Of a DNA stretch of 64,000 nt, positions 16,933-26,250 are shown piece after piece. The DNA lies in the NCBI GenBank assembly GCA_011389745.1, contig JAABTQ010000003.1, forward strand, positions 75,520 through 139,519, written 5' to 3'. Below the pieces are notes generated by a model. That model saw only the letters and a program-made list of their open reading frames with translations. It ran no database searches and was not told the origin of the DNA. Made by a program: the position numbers and the translations under genes. Each line of letters starts with the position of its first letter. Position 1 is the stretch's first letter. The DNA comes from Desulfobacteraceae bacterium (GTDB lineage Bacteria; Desulfobacterota; Desulfobacteria; Desulfobacterales; SKZT01).

Positions 16933-18231
16933 TTATCGTCTCCCGATACCGATATAGTTAAAGCCGAGTTCTTTCATGTTTTCCGGAGGATATATATTTC
17001 TGCCATCGATAATGACCGGTTTTTTTAACAATTTTTTAACTTGTTTCAGGTCAATATTTCGAAAAAGATCCCATTCCGTTGCGACAACCAGAGCCTCACA
17101 CCCCTCCACGGTTTTATAGGGATCGTCAAAAAAATGAACATTTTTTAGTTCTTTTTTCGCATTTTCCGAGGCAACCGGATCATATACCCGAATGCTTGCA
17201 CCATGCTCCTGAAGGCGGCGGATAATTTTTATGGCCGGAGCCTCCCGGATATCATCGGTTTTGGGTTTAAACGAAACACCCCAGATTGCAACGGTAATAC
17301 CTTCGATGGGCATAACAGACTGGAGTTTTTCAACCACAATCGTATTTTGCTTCTCATTGATGCGGTCTACGGCTTCAAAAAGGTCGGCATCACACCTGTA
17401 TTTTTTCATTGTGGCTATCAGGGCTTTAACATCTTTTGGAAAACAACTTCCGCCATATCCGATACCTGCATGAAGAAACCTTGCACCAATTCGGGTGTCC
17501 AAACCTATTCCTTTGGCCACCTGGGCAATATCCGCACCTGCTTTTTCACATAAATGGGATAGCTGGTTCATAAAACTGATTCGAGTGGCCAGCATGCAGT
17601 TGCTGGCATACTTAATAATCTCTGCACTGCGAATATCGGTAAACATTATCGGTCGTCCCGTCCTGGCAAGAGAGCGATATAGAGAAGTCATTATCTTTTC
17701 GGCTTTTGGACTATTGGTACCTATAATTATTCTATCAGGATTTTCAAAGTCTTTAACAGCCGCGCCTTCCCGTAAAAACTCCGGGTTTGAAACCACATCA
17801 AAATCAAGAGGTTGATGCTGATTTTCCTTGATAATCATTCGAACCATATCCGCAGTACCCACAGGCACTGTACTTTTATTGACCACTACCTTGTAATCAT
17901 TCATATACATCCCGATAGCCGCAGCTACACTTTTTACGGCGGAAAGGTCTGCCTCACTGTCACTGCCCGCAGGTGTCCCCACACAAATAAATATGACCTC
18001 TGATTCCTGAATGGCTTTTTTTGAGTCTGTGGTAAAAACAAGCCTTCCTGCCTTGAGGTTTGTTTTAAAAATTTCTTCCAGACCGGGCTCATAAATAGTC
18101 ATGCGACCATTTTCTAACATTTCGATTTTTGTTTTATCCGTATCAAGACAAATGACATCGTTACCCAAGCTGGCAAATCCGGTTCCTGATACAATCCCCA
18201 CATATCCGACACCTACCATGGTTAATTTCAT
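16933..18231 (-). CDS. ugd: UDP-glucose/GDP-mannose dehydrogenase family protein (UDP-glucose 6-dehydrogenase)
   Basis: A 432-residue NAD-dependent four-electron dehydrogenase making UDP-glucuronate-type sugars. The N-terminal Rossmann motif is MVGVGYVGIVSGTGFASLGN; STVPVGTAD and SNPEFLREGAAVKDF are family hallmarks. The catalytic cysteine is in GIGYGGSCFPKDVKAL near residue 260. The C-terminal Rossmann domain (WGVSFKPKTDDIREAPA) completes the enzyme. AAGGAG precedes the ATG. The neighbouring upstream epimerase gene points to a small UDP-sugar module for surface polysaccharide, though no glycosyltransferases are present here. Confidence 0.93.
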   Translation of the reverse strand: MKLTMVGVGYVGIVSGTGFASLGNDVICLDTDKTKIEMLENGRMTIYEPGLEEIFKTNLKAGRLVFTTDSKKAIQESEVIFICVGTPAGSDSEADLSAVKSVAAAIGMYMNDYKVVVNKSTVPVGTADMVRMIIKENQHQPLDFDVVSNPEFLREGAAVKDFENPDRIIIGTNSPKAEKIMTSLYRSLARTGRPIMFTDIRSAEIIKYASNCMLATRISFMNQLSHLCEKAGADIAQVAKGIGLDTRIGARFLHAGIGYGGSCFPKDVKALIATMKKYRCDADLFEAVDRINEKQNTIVVEKLQSVMPIEGITVAIWGVSFKPKTDDIREAPAIKIIRRLQEHGASIRVYDPVASENAKKELKNVHFFDDPYKTVEGCEALVVATEWDLFRNIDLKQVKKLLKKPVIIDGRNIYPPENMKELGFNYIGIGRR

Positions 18232-18262
18232 TTTCAGTTGCTCCTTTTGTTAAAGTTGCCGA

Positions 18263-19225
18263 TCATACCCGTAGATTTTTTTGATACCAATCATTGGTAA
18301 TCATCAAACCGTTTTCAATAAAATATCGGGGGTTGAAATCCAATATGGCTCTTGCCGTTTCTATACTTGCCACCGAATGTTTAATGTCACCTTTTCTGGA
18401 AGGAGCATATTGCGCCGATAAACGGATTTTATTAATCCGGCAGATTAATTCCCATAACTGATTTATGGAAATTTCCCGACCGGTACCTATGTTAATAGCC
18501 ATACCGGCTGCTTTTTTTGTTTTTGCCGCCAGAATATTTGCCAGAACAACATCGGCTACGAAAATAAAATCCCTTGTTTGATTGCCATCGCCGTATATAA
18601 AAGGTGGCTCTTTCGCTGCCGCCTTGTTCATAAATATTGAAATGACACCCGAATACGTCGATGAAGGGTCCTGCCTGGGACCAAAAACATTAAAATATCT
18701 GAGACAAACAGTTTCAACTCCATACAACTCATTGTAAATGCAGGCATAATTTTCTCCGGTTATTTTCTGTACCGCATATGGACTTTGCGGTTTTGAGCCC
18801 ATTTTTTCATGCTTGGGCAATCCCGGAGCATCTCCGTAAATAGCGCTAGAGCTTGAAAAAACAAACCGTCTTACTTTATTTTTCCTGCAGGCTTCTAATA
18901 CATTGAGCGTACCGGCATCGTTAATTTGTGATGAAATAACAGGCTCTTTCACGGTTTGATCAACCGATACCATCGCCGCCATGTGATAAACCAGGTCACA
19001 TCCTTTGAGAATCCTGATCAAAAGATCGAGGTCCCGTATGTCTCCCTGCACAAATTCGACGTACTTCTCGACATCAGCCAAATTAGAAAGTTTTCCGGAA
19101 GAAAGATTGTCAAAAACAATTATTCTGTATCCCTGGCTCACCAATTTATCAACCAGGTGAGATCCGATAAATCCCGCACCTCCGGTGACGAGGATTTTCA
19201 GGTTTTCATTTTTCAGTTTTTTCAA
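18263..19225 (-). CDS. NAD-dependent nucleotide-sugar epimerase (GalE/WbpP-like SDR)
   Basis: A 320-residue extended SDR. The NAD motif TGGAGFIGSHLVDKL is at residues 14-28, the catalytic YAVQK (Tyr-x-x-x-Lys) near 149, and the serine motif SSSSAIYGD near 124. FNVFGPRQDPSSTYSGVI matches UDP-glucose or UDP-N-acetylglucosamine 4-epimerases of the WbpP/Gne type. Initiation appears to be TTG at 19225, with GGTGAT upstream. It lies 31 nt before ugd and is probably co-transcribed; exact sugar specificity cannot be read. Confidence 0.88.
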   Translation of the reverse strand: MKKLKNENLKILVTGGAGFIGSHLVDKLVSQGYRIIVFDNLSSGKLSNLADVEKYVEFVQGDIRDLDLLIRILKGCDLVYHMAAMVSVDQTVKEPVISSQINDAGTLNVLEACRKNKVRRFVFSSSSAIYGDAPGLPKHEKMGSKPQSPYAVQKITGENYACIYNELYGVETVCLRYFNVFGPRQDPSSTYSGVISIFMNKAAAKEPPFIYGDGNQTRDFIFVADVVLANILAAKTKKAAGMAINIGTGREISINQLWELICRINKIRLSAQYAPSRKGDIKHSVASIETARAILDFNPRYFIENGLMITNDWYQKNLRV

Positions 19226-19329
19226 TAATTTATCACCACAATTAAAGCGTAAAGCGTACCTTTTTTAAAAACCGCCAAAAACCAATTATTTATTTTCAAA
19301 CAGATACAGATACGTCAAGAATTTTTTTA

Positions 19330-20250
19330 CTATACGGCCAACATTATCCAAAAAGCAAATGTGATTCCCGACAAAAGCGTACTCATGGATATGGTCGCCA
19401 CGGCAAAGTCCGTATCGTTTTTCGTTTCCTGAGCCATGACATAGACGAGCGTAGCTGTTGGGGATGCAAGAAGGATCAAACAGGGCACATAGTCCCTGGG
19501 GGCTTCCTCAAAAATTATGAACATAATTAAACCCACCCCCGGAAGCATCACTAGTTTCAAGGCACATGAGAAAAGTACAGGAAAAATTTGATGCCTGATC
19601 AGCTCGAAAGAAAGAGAGGACCCAATAAGGATAAGTGCTAAAGGAAGCGCCATGCCACTTAATATTTTCAAGCTGTTGTCTATCACAATCGGAATGTTGT
19701 ATTCAATCAAGGAAACGAAAATTCCGGCCATTGCAGCAATTATCACCGGGTTTGCCATGATACCATGGAAAACCGATTTGATGTTCATTTTTTTAGAATT
19801 GTCTTCAGAATATATTCCAAGAATAACCACCGCAAGAAAATTTTGCAGTATCATGATGAAACCCGCCATTATGCCGGCTCTAACAAAACCATCAGCGCCA
19901 AGATAATAATATGAAACTGCCAGTCCGATATATCCCAGATTCCCGTGAAATGCACTTTGAATAAAGCTTCCCATTTGCTTTTTTTTAATCCGTGCAAAAA
20001 CACCTGACAACCATGCAATAAAGAACACTCCGAAAATACAAACCAGACTGATTATCAAAACAGTTGGATTAAACAACGTCTTAAATGACCCCTGGTAGAT
20101 AGATCTGAAAATCATCGCCGGGATTGCCCAATAATAAACAAGACGATTGGCAGGGCCAATGAACTCAGCAGGAAGAAACCCCTTGATTCTTGCAATCCAT
20201 CCTAATGCAATGACGGCAAAAATCGGAATAATTGTTGTTGCAATAGCCAT
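19330..20250 (-). CDS. AEC-family (auxin efflux carrier-type) transporter
   Basis: A 306-residue membrane protein with about ten hydrophobic helices. The start MAIATTIIPIFAVIALGWIARIKGFLP and the C-terminal LILLASPTATLVYVMAQETKNDTDFAVATISMSTLLSG are typical of the AEC family, which in bacteria moves malate, malonate or other carboxylates. The ATG at 20250 is preferred over a TTG at 20286, which would add 12 residues with no family match. Substrate unknown; no partner gene is adjacent. Confidence 0.82.
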   Translation of the reverse strand: MAIATTIIPIFAVIALGWIARIKGFLPAEFIGPANRLVYYWAIPAMIFRSIYQGSFKTLFNPTVLIISLVCIFGVFFIAWLSGVFARIKKKQMGSFIQSAFHGNLGYIGLAVSYYYLGADGFVRAGIMAGFIMILQNFLAVVILGIYSEDNSKKMNIKSVFHGIMANPVIIAAMAGIFVSLIEYNIPIVIDNSLKILSGMALPLALILIGSSLSFELIRHQIFPVLFSCALKLVMLPGVGLIMFIIFEEAPRDYVPCLILLASPTATLVYVMAQETKNDTDFAVATISMSTLLSGITFAFWIMLAV

Positions 20251-20387
20251 AAAAATCTTTATACAGATTGGAAAGTTGGATGGCAATGATTAGGTGTCGG
20301 CTTTTTTGAGTTGACTCGGCCTTTTTTGTTTTTATTATGCAATTTGAGCAACATTATAAAATTGTTTTAATATGTGAATGGATTGCC

Positions 20388-20621
20388 ATGCAAAAAACTA
20401 TCGATTTAAAACTTTATGCCACACTGAATAAGTTTTCACCTTCCTCGCCGGAACATTACCCTGTTAAACCAGGCACCACCATTCTTTCTTTGATTGAGAA
20501 ACTGGGTATTCCAATCAATCAGGCCAAGCTGGTTTTTATTAACGGGGTGAAATGCGAATTAACTGCTTCTTTACACGGCGGAGAGCGAGTCGGAATATTC
20601 CCGCCCGTAGGAGGTGGTTGA
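20388..20621 (+). CDS. MoaD/ThiS-family sulfur carrier protein
   Basis: A 77-residue ubiquitin-like protein (MQKTIDLKLYATLNKF...) ending in FPPVGGG, the Gly-Gly C-terminus that is adenylated and thiocarboxylated in this family. The TGA stop overlaps the ATG of the next gene, a HesA/MoeB-type activating enzyme, so the pair is translationally coupled. It probably supplies sulfur for the molybdenum or tungsten pterin cofactor (tungsten-enzyme-linked MoaD copies are common in anaerobes), but no cofactor enzyme is nearby. The frame extends upstream to 20337, but the family start is at 20388. Confidence 0.83.
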   Translation: MQKTIDLKLYATLNKFSPSSPEHYPVKPGTTILSLIEKLGIPINQAKLVFINGVKCELTASLHGGERVGIFPPVGGG

Positions 20622-21481
20622 TGGAAACCGAGGATTTGCTAAAACAGATACGGGAAAAAGCATTTAAAGCTTCTTATCCCGATGGAACCACCTACTGGGG
20701 ATTGTCCGTCAATCAGGTAATGTCCCTGGAAAAGACTTTAGCGTTTTCCGCAAAAAATATCGAGATTGCAGCTCTTGAAAACGGCATCATACCTGAACGC
20801 TATGTCAGAAATTTCAATGCCTTTTCACAAAAGGACCAGATAAAATTGCTACAATCCACTGTCGCCGTAGTCGGTCTGGGCGGATTGGGCGGAGGAGTTA
20901 CCGAAATTCTGGCTCGAATAGGTATTGGAACACTTATCCTCATAGATGGAGATATTTTCGAAGATACCAATTTGAACCGTCAGATGTTAAGCACACAATT
21001 GCGTATTGGAACTTCAAAGGCTGTGGCAGCGGCGGAAAGAGTCAAAGAAATTAATAGCTCCGTAACCATTACTGTCCACAAACAATTTCTGGATAAACAA
21101 AATGCGCCGGCTTTTCTTTCAAAAGCCCATGTCATTGTAGACTGTCTCGACAATATATCAACACGATTTATAGTACATGACGCCGCAAAAAAACTTCAAA
21201 TACCTCTGGTATCATCCGCGGTAGCCGGAGCTTCCGGTCAACTTACAACTATATTTCCCGAAGATGGCGGGTTATCTCTCATTTACGGAGAATCGGACCT
21301 GCAAGCCTCAATGGGGGCTGAAAAATCTCTTGGGTGTCTTCCGCATGCCGTCACATTCCTTTCCTCCATGGAGTGTTCTGAAGTTGTGAAAATCATTTTA
21401 AACAGAGGATCCCTGTTGCGAAATCAAATAATGCTGGTCGATTTGGACACCAATTCTTTTGAAATCATGCACCTCGTTTAA
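20621..21481 (+). CDS. ThiF/HesA/MoeB-family E1-like adenylyltransferase
   Basis: A 286-residue enzyme that would adenylate the C-terminal glycine of the MoaD-like protein encoded just before it. The nucleotide motif VVGLGGLGGGVTEILARIGIG starts near residue 88, then LIDGDIFEDTNLNRQMLS with the Arg/Asn/Asp residues that bind ATP, and VDCLDNISTRF. An N-terminal extension of about 80 residues is unusual for MoeB but is seen in HesA-type proteins. The typical pair of CxxC zinc motifs is not evident. AGGAGGT lies before the ATG, overlapping the MoaD stop codon. Confidence 0.85.
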   Translation: METEDLLKQIREKAFKASYPDGTTYWGLSVNQVMSLEKTLAFSAKNIEIAALENGIIPERYVRNFNAFSQKDQIKLLQSTVAVVGLGGLGGGVTEILARIGIGTLILIDGDIFEDTNLNRQMLSTQLRIGTSKAVAAAERVKEINSSVTITVHKQFLDKQNAPAFLSKAHVIVDCLDNISTRFIVHDAAKKLQIPLVSSAVAGASGQLTTIFPEDGGLSLIYGESDLQASMGAEKSLGCLPHAVTFLSSMECSEVVKIILNRGSLLRNQIMLVDLDTNSFEIMHLV

Positions 21482-21637
21482 TTGCAGGTTTTCTTCTTTC
21501 ATCCATATAACGTCTTTGAATAAACAGAGGAAAAATATTCTGCTTGACCCGATTAACCAAATTCATTATATTTATTGATTTATAGTCATTTAATATTGTA
21601 GATTTACATTGACATTTTTTCGGAAAGATTTGGGACA

Positions 21638-22282
21638 ATGGGTATAGAAGAACGAAAGGAACGCGAACGGGAAAGAAGGCGGCAACAAATTATGGTTGCT
21701 GCAAAACGAGTGTTTTCCGAAAAAGGTTTTAGCAAAACCACCATGGAAGACATCTCCAGGGAAGCCGAACTAAGTACCGGTACTCTTTACTTGTATTTCA
21801 AAAACAAGGAAGAACTTTTCGCATCCCTGTCTTTTAGGATTCTCCAATATCTTCTGATACGGTTGGAGCATGTTACCAAGGAAACGGATAAAGGACCTGT
21901 TGAAAAAATTGCAGCCCTGAAAGACGCCATGTACGATGTCTACGAATTTGACCCGCTTATCATCATCAATATGTTTCATCTCCAATCCAGCGAAACTCTT
22001 ATGAATTTATCTCCCCAAATCCTTTCAGATATGAAAGAGATGTCAAAAAAGGCCATGAGAGAAATGGCTAAGATATTCCAGGAGGGAATCGCTGAAGGTA
22101 TTTTTATTGAAAAACACCCTCACGCCCTTACGGATATCGTGTGGTCAATGTTTTCAGGTCTCGTATTATGGGAGGAAAGCAAAAGAATTATCAATCCGAA
22201 TAAAGATTTTTTAAAGCCAACCCTGGATATTGCATTTGATATTTTGATCAGAGGAATAAAAAGATCGGAAGAGCCTTCATAG
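21638..22282 (+). CDS. TetR/AcrR-family transcriptional regulator
   Basis: A 214-residue regulator. The N-terminal helix-turn-helix is textbook: RRQQIMVAAKRVFSEKGFSKTTMEDISREAELSTGTLYLYFKNKEELF (residues 14-61). The C-terminal ligand domain is helical and unassigned. It is preceded by a charged, arginine/glutamate-rich start. The following HAD/AIR-synthase gene begins 8 nt downstream and would share its transcript. A TTGACA is present at about 21610 but no good -10 was found, so the promoter is uncertain. Confidence 0.88.
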   Translation: MGIEERKERERERRRQQIMVAAKRVFSEKGFSKTTMEDISREAELSTGTLYLYFKNKEELFASLSFRILQYLLIRLEHVTKETDKGPVEKIAALKDAMYDVYEFDPLIIINMFHLQSSETLMNLSPQILSDMKEMSKKAMREMAKIFQEGIAEGIFIEKHPHALTDIVWSMFSGLVLWEESKRIINPNKDFLKPTLDIAFDILIRGIKRSEEPS

Positions 22283-22290
22283 ATATCCAT

Positions 22291-23916
22291 ATGGGAGCAA
22301 AATCGCCCACACAAAAACCGTTCCGCACAAAAGCGGTTCTTTTTGATTTTGATGGAACATTGACCCTCCCCGGAGCATTGAATTTTTCTATCATCAAAGA
22401 AGCGATCGGATGCCCCTTGAAAGACCCTGTCCTTGAATTTATCCATGGCATTTCCGATCCTGATAAAATGCATAGCGCGATGGCTGCCCTGGATCAGTTC
22501 GAAATGGAGGCTGCAAAAAAATCAGAACCTAACCAGGGTGCCGAAGAAATTGTATCCTATTTAAAATCCAAGGGGCTTTTCCTGGGTATTATCAGCCGTA
22601 ACAGCCATAGCTCCATTTTAAAGGCACTCGAAAATTTTAACCACATTTGCCCGGAGCATTTTGATTTAATCATTTCCAGGGATGATCCCATAAAGCCAAA
22701 GCCTTCCGGTGATGGCATTTTATCGGCGGCAAGTCGTCTTGGTGTAACGCCCGAAGAAATCATGGTTGTAGGAGATTATATTTTCGATATCGAGGCTGGA
22801 AACCGTGCAGGTGCAATAACGGTTTTTTTAGATGCAAAAAAGGTTTCCGAACCAATAAAAAGTGACTTTATAATAACTCGGCTGGGCGAACTCAAAAATA
22901 TCGCTCGAATGGGCATTGCTCTTACCTGCGGAAAACTTCCCAATGATCTCCTGGAAATGTTCCTGGATCAGTTTGAGTTTAACGATCCCGCCATCCTGAC
23001 TCATCCTGGAATTGGTGAGGATACCACGGCTATGGATATTATTGATGATGAAGTATTGGTCCTCAAAGCCGATCCCATCACTTTCACAACCAATGCTATT
23101 GGTCGGTATGCTGTGCTGGTCAATGCCAATGACATCGCCACTTCCGGAGCTATCCCCCGATGGATGCTGACCACCCTTCTTTTTCCCCAAAACACTACTC
23201 CCTCTTTAATTTGGTATACTATTGAAGAAATTGCGGCAATGTGCCTTCGATACGGTATTGCCCTTTGCGGTGGCCACACTGAAATTACCGATGCCGTGAC
23301 AAGACCTGTCGTTTCCGGAATGATGGCCGGAACAGTAAAAAAATCTGCATTAATCGAAAAAAAACATATGAAATCCGGAGATTGTGTGCTTCTAACAAAA
23401 GGCATAGCCGTTGAAGGGACCGCTATAATTGCAAGAGAGTTTCATGGACGATTAAAGAACCTCGGCCTTTCTGAAGTGCTGATTGAAAAATGCAAAGGGT
23501 TCATTGACCAAATCAGCATCCTAAAAGAGGCTGAGATAGCCGCAAAATCAGGAATGACCACAGCCATGCATGATATCACGGAAGGCGGCTTGGCCACCGC
23601 TTTAACTGAACTTAGCATCGCCGGAGGCCACAAACTTTATATTGACATGGCACAAATTATGATTTTTCCTGAAACTATCCAAATTTGCGACCTGCTTCAA
23701 GTCAACCCCATGGGATTGATCAGTTCCGGAAGCCTCATTATCTGCTGCAAACCCGAAGCCCAAACACAGCTAATCGCCGAGATCAGCGATGCCGACATCG
23801 CTATAGCCTGCATCGGAAAGGTCATGGATCCCGGGAGAGGAATCCATGCCCGACGCTATGGTCAACCTGAAAAATGGCCCTTTTTTGAGGCCGATGAACT
23901 CACCCGTCTTTTATAG
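22291..23916 (+). CDS. Fusion of HAD hydrolase and AIR-synthase/HypE-like domains
   Basis: A 541-residue two-part protein. Residues 10-200 form a HAD phosphatase: VLFDFDGTLTLPG carries the nucleophile Asp, with later ISRNSH, KPKPSGDGI and VVGDYIFDIEAG motifs. Residues 205-541 resemble the PurM/HypE/SelD superfamily of ATP-binding proteins: GIGEDTTAMDI, LVNANDIATSGAIPRWM, GGHTEITD and MHDITEGGLATALTELS. The C-terminal cysteine tail of true HypE is missing. The combination suggests phosphoryl chemistry on a small molecule. The gene ends 2 nt from the end of the convergent PhaR-like gene. Confidence 0.75.
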   Translation: MGAKSPTQKPFRTKAVLFDFDGTLTLPGALNFSIIKEAIGCPLKDPVLEFIHGISDPDKMHSAMAALDQFEMEAAKKSEPNQGAEEIVSYLKSKGLFLGIISRNSHSSILKALENFNHICPEHFDLIISRDDPIKPKPSGDGILSAASRLGVTPEEIMVVGDYIFDIEAGNRAGAITVFLDAKKVSEPIKSDFIITRLGELKNIARMGIALTCGKLPNDLLEMFLDQFEFNDPAILTHPGIGEDTTAMDIIDDEVLVLKADPITFTTNAIGRYAVLVNANDIATSGAIPRWMLTTLLFPQNTTPSLIWYTIEEIAAMCLRYGIALCGGHTEITDAVTRPVVSGMMAGTVKKSALIEKKHMKSGDCVLLTKGIAVEGTAIIAREFHGRLKNLGLSEVLIEKCKGFIDQISILKEAEIAAKSGMTTAMHDITEGGLATALTELSIAGGHKLYIDMAQIMIFPETIQICDLLQVNPMGLISSGSLIICCKPEAQTQLIAEISDADIAIACIGKVMDPGRGIHARRYGQPEKWPFFEADELTRLL

Positions 23917-23918
23917 CA

Positions 23919-24614
23919 TCACTTTGCATCTTCAGTACCAATTCCCTCAGCGGAATTTTCGCGCTCGCTTTCCATTCTTTCCAGAATTGCAAGCTTTAAG
24001 TTAAGGCCATCGATCTTTTCCGCAAGTTCTTCCACTTGATTTCGGTTTGCCAGGTTCATCGTGGAAATAATTTCATGGATTCGTTTTTCAGCATTGGCTC
24101 CCACCCAGTTTTTTAAATTTTGGACAAAACCGACAACCTCTTTTTTCATGTCTCCGGCTTCGGATTCTGACAACTCTTTTGCCTTCACCAATTGCTTAAC
24201 CCGCTTATCGATTTCATCTTCCGCCATGCTCATGGCACTGCGCAAAAGTTCCCCATATCCGCGGGTACATTCGGTAAACATTCCGCCACCCTTATGCAAA
24301 AACTGACTAAAAATACTTTTTAATTCAGCGTGCCCTGATTCCGATTCGGAATTAGGTTTTGATTTGGCCTGGATTTTTGGTCTCACTTTGGGTTTGGGTT
24401 TCTTTTTTTCCCCAGACTCCATTTTCATTTCTTTTTTTACTTTAGCAAGGACCGAATCAGTAATATCTTCATCAGTTTTGCTCGCCACAACAGTGAAAAT
24501 AACCCCGATGCGAACAAAATCTTCTATGTCTTCCATTTTTATATACTTCTTTTGGGTTACATCATAAAGACGGCCATTGGCATACTTTTTTACGTGATGC
24601 ATTATTTCTGTCAT
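23919..24614 (-). CDS. Polyhydroxyalkanoate regulator-like protein (PHB/PHA accumulation DNA-binding domain plus coiled coil)
   Basis: A 231-residue protein. Residues 5-55 (VKKYANGRLYDVTQKKYIKMEDIEDFVRIG) match the PHB/PHA accumulation regulator DNA-binding domain of PhaR. A lysine/proline-rich linker (EKKKPKPKVRPKIQ) leads to a C-terminal amphipathic, phasin-like coiled-coil region. The ATG at 24614 has AAGGAG upstream; the frame is open further but the domain begins here. PHA synthase genes are not in the window, so a role in storage granule control is only family-based. Its promoter contains a palindrome at the expected start point. Confidence 0.75.
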   Translation of the reverse strand: MTEIMHHVKKYANGRLYDVTQKKYIKMEDIEDFVRIGVIFTVVASKTDEDITDSVLAKVKKEMKMESGEKKKPKPKVRPKIQAKSKPNSESESGHAELKSIFSQFLHKGGGMFTECTRGYGELLRSAMSMAEDEIDKRVKQLVKAKELSESEAGDMKKEVVGFVQNLKNWVGANAEKRIHEIISTMNLANRNQVEELAEKIDGLNLKLAILERMESERENSAEGIGTEDAK

Positions 24615-24653
24615 TTTTGATCTCCTTTTCTTAATGCCCATAATACTATCGTT

Positions 24654-24700
24654 GTTGAGTTCTCAACTACGTTTATGACGCAACGCGTTATATTTGTCAA
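24654..24700 (-). promoter_or_regulatory. Promoter and candidate operator of the PhaR-like gene
   Basis: Minus-strand TTGACA (24700-24695) and CATAAA (24677-24672) are 17 nt apart. A perfect inverted repeat GTTGAG-TT-CTCAAC (24654-24667) covers the predicted transcription start, a usual position for autorepression. The divergent helicase gene begins about 200 nt away; nothing else is visible in that spacer. Confidence 0.6.
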
Positions 24701-24863
24701 GCTCTTTTTGCAGGCTTATTGTTTTCCTAATCTTACACCCTGGTCCTTTCACAAAGCCCTTGATATTTCATCAGAACTGACATAATCTTTTGGTTAATCG
24801 GACGATTTTCATTTATTATAAAAATTTTCAATCAAAACAATATCCAGGAAGGTTTCAACACCC

Positions 24864-26246
24864 TTGAAAATGATACTTTCCAACAAGTTGGTCATACGTG
24901 AAGTTCCGGAAGAGCTCCATCAATTGCTGATAAAGCGATTGGAGATGCCGAATCCGAAGTGGATTGAGAACGAACGAATGCGGAGATGGAACGGAAACAC
25001 TCCTCAAACATTAAATTTTTATGAACATGAGCCCCATGGCGGATTAACTATCCCTCGAGGCTATATCCGCAAGCTGATTCTGAGCTGTCGTCATCGAAAT
25101 ATAACCTATGAATTGTTTGACAATAGACGAGAACTTGGTTCGGTGGATTTTGATTTCCGCGGAAACCTTCGCCCCTATCAGCAAAGTGCCGTCAAAAAAT
25201 TACTTTCCAAAGATTTCGGAACATTGAGTTTTCCCACCGGAAGTGGAAAGACCGTTGTGGGGTTATATATGATTGCCAATCGAAAGCAGCCATCCATGGT
25301 TGTGGTTCACACGCGCGATCTGGCATTTCAATGGATGGAAAAAATAACGGAATTTTTAAATATTCCCGCCGATGAAATCGGCATGATCGGAGGTGGACAA
25401 ATCAGGATTGGAGAGCGCATTACTCTGGCCATGGTACAAACCCTTTATAAATGCGCCGCCAATGTATTTCAAAAGATCGGTTTTTTGATTGTCGATGAAT
25501 GCCATCGCGCCCCCAGCCGAACTTTTACAGAGGCGGTCACGGCATTTGACAGCAAGTACATGCTTGGATTAAGCGCTACACCATGGCGCCGTGACAAACT
25601 TTCAAAGCTGATTTTCTGGCATCTGGGAGACCTTCACTATAAGTTGGAAAGCACCGAGCTTATTAAATCCGGAGATGTGCTTGCGGCTGAAGTAATTGTC
25701 CGTGAAACCAATTTCAGGCCATACCATGATGCCAGCATGGAATATACACAAATGATCGCAGAGCTTGTTGCCGACGATGACAGAAACCGCATGATTGCCG
25801 AAGATGTTGCTAAAGAAGCCAGGGACCATTCCGGAGTTTCACTGGTGCTTTCGGACCGCAAGGCCCATTGCGAAACATTGAAAGCTTTGTTAAAATATCG
25901 TCATCATATTATCGCAGAGCTTCTTACCGGAGATCTTTCCCCTTTGGAGCGCCAGAATGTTTTAGAACGTTTGAAACGGGGAGAATTCAAGGTTCTTATC
26001 GCCACCGGACAGCTCATGGGAGAAGGTTTTGACTGCAGAGACCTGACGACCTTGTTTCTGACTACACCCATTCGCTTCAAAGGTCGGGTGTTGCAATATT
26101 TAGGTCGGGTGTTGCGGCCTGCCCCGGAAAAGAAAGCAGCCCGGGTATTTGATTATGTGGATATTCATGTGGAACCATTGAAAGCTGCGGCCAGGCAACG
26201 GCTGGGAGTATATCAATTTACATCCGACACTAAAAACACAGAATGA
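24864..26246 (+). CDS. Superfamily 2 DNA/RNA helicase (XPB/RadD-like)
   Basis: A 460-residue SF2 helicase with all core motifs: FPTGSGKTVVGLY (Walker A), VHTRDLAFQW (Ia), IVDECHRAPS (DECH, motif II), LGLSATPWRRD (III), LIATGQLMGEGFDCRDLTTLFLTTP (V) and QYLGRVLRPAPEKKAARVFDYVD (VI). The N-terminal 110 residues, with the FRGNLRPYQQSAVKKLL Q-motif-like region, match DNA-repair helicases of the XPB group. Start is TTG at 24864 (AGGAAGG 11 nt upstream) or ATG at 24870. Only 4 nt separate it from the histidine kinase gene, so they may be co-transcribed although functionally unrelated. Confidence 0.85.
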   Translation: MKMILSNKLVIREVPEELHQLLIKRLEMPNPKWIENERMRRWNGNTPQTLNFYEHEPHGGLTIPRGYIRKLILSCRHRNITYELFDNRRELGSVDFDFRGNLRPYQQSAVKKLLSKDFGTLSFPTGSGKTVVGLYMIANRKQPSMVVVHTRDLAFQWMEKITEFLNIPADEIGMIGGGQIRIGERITLAMVQTLYKCAANVFQKIGFLIVDECHRAPSRTFTEAVTAFDSKYMLGLSATPWRRDKLSKLIFWHLGDLHYKLESTELIKSGDVLAAEVIVRETNFRPYHDASMEYTQMIAELVADDDRNRMIAEDVAKEARDHSGVSLVLSDRKAHCETLKALLKYRHHIIAELLTGDLSPLERQNVLERLKRGEFKVLIATGQLMGEGFDCRDLTTLFLTTPIRFKGRVLQYLGRVLRPAPEKKAARVFDYVDIHVEPLKAAARQRLGVYQFTSDTKNTE

Positions 26247-26250
26247 AAAT

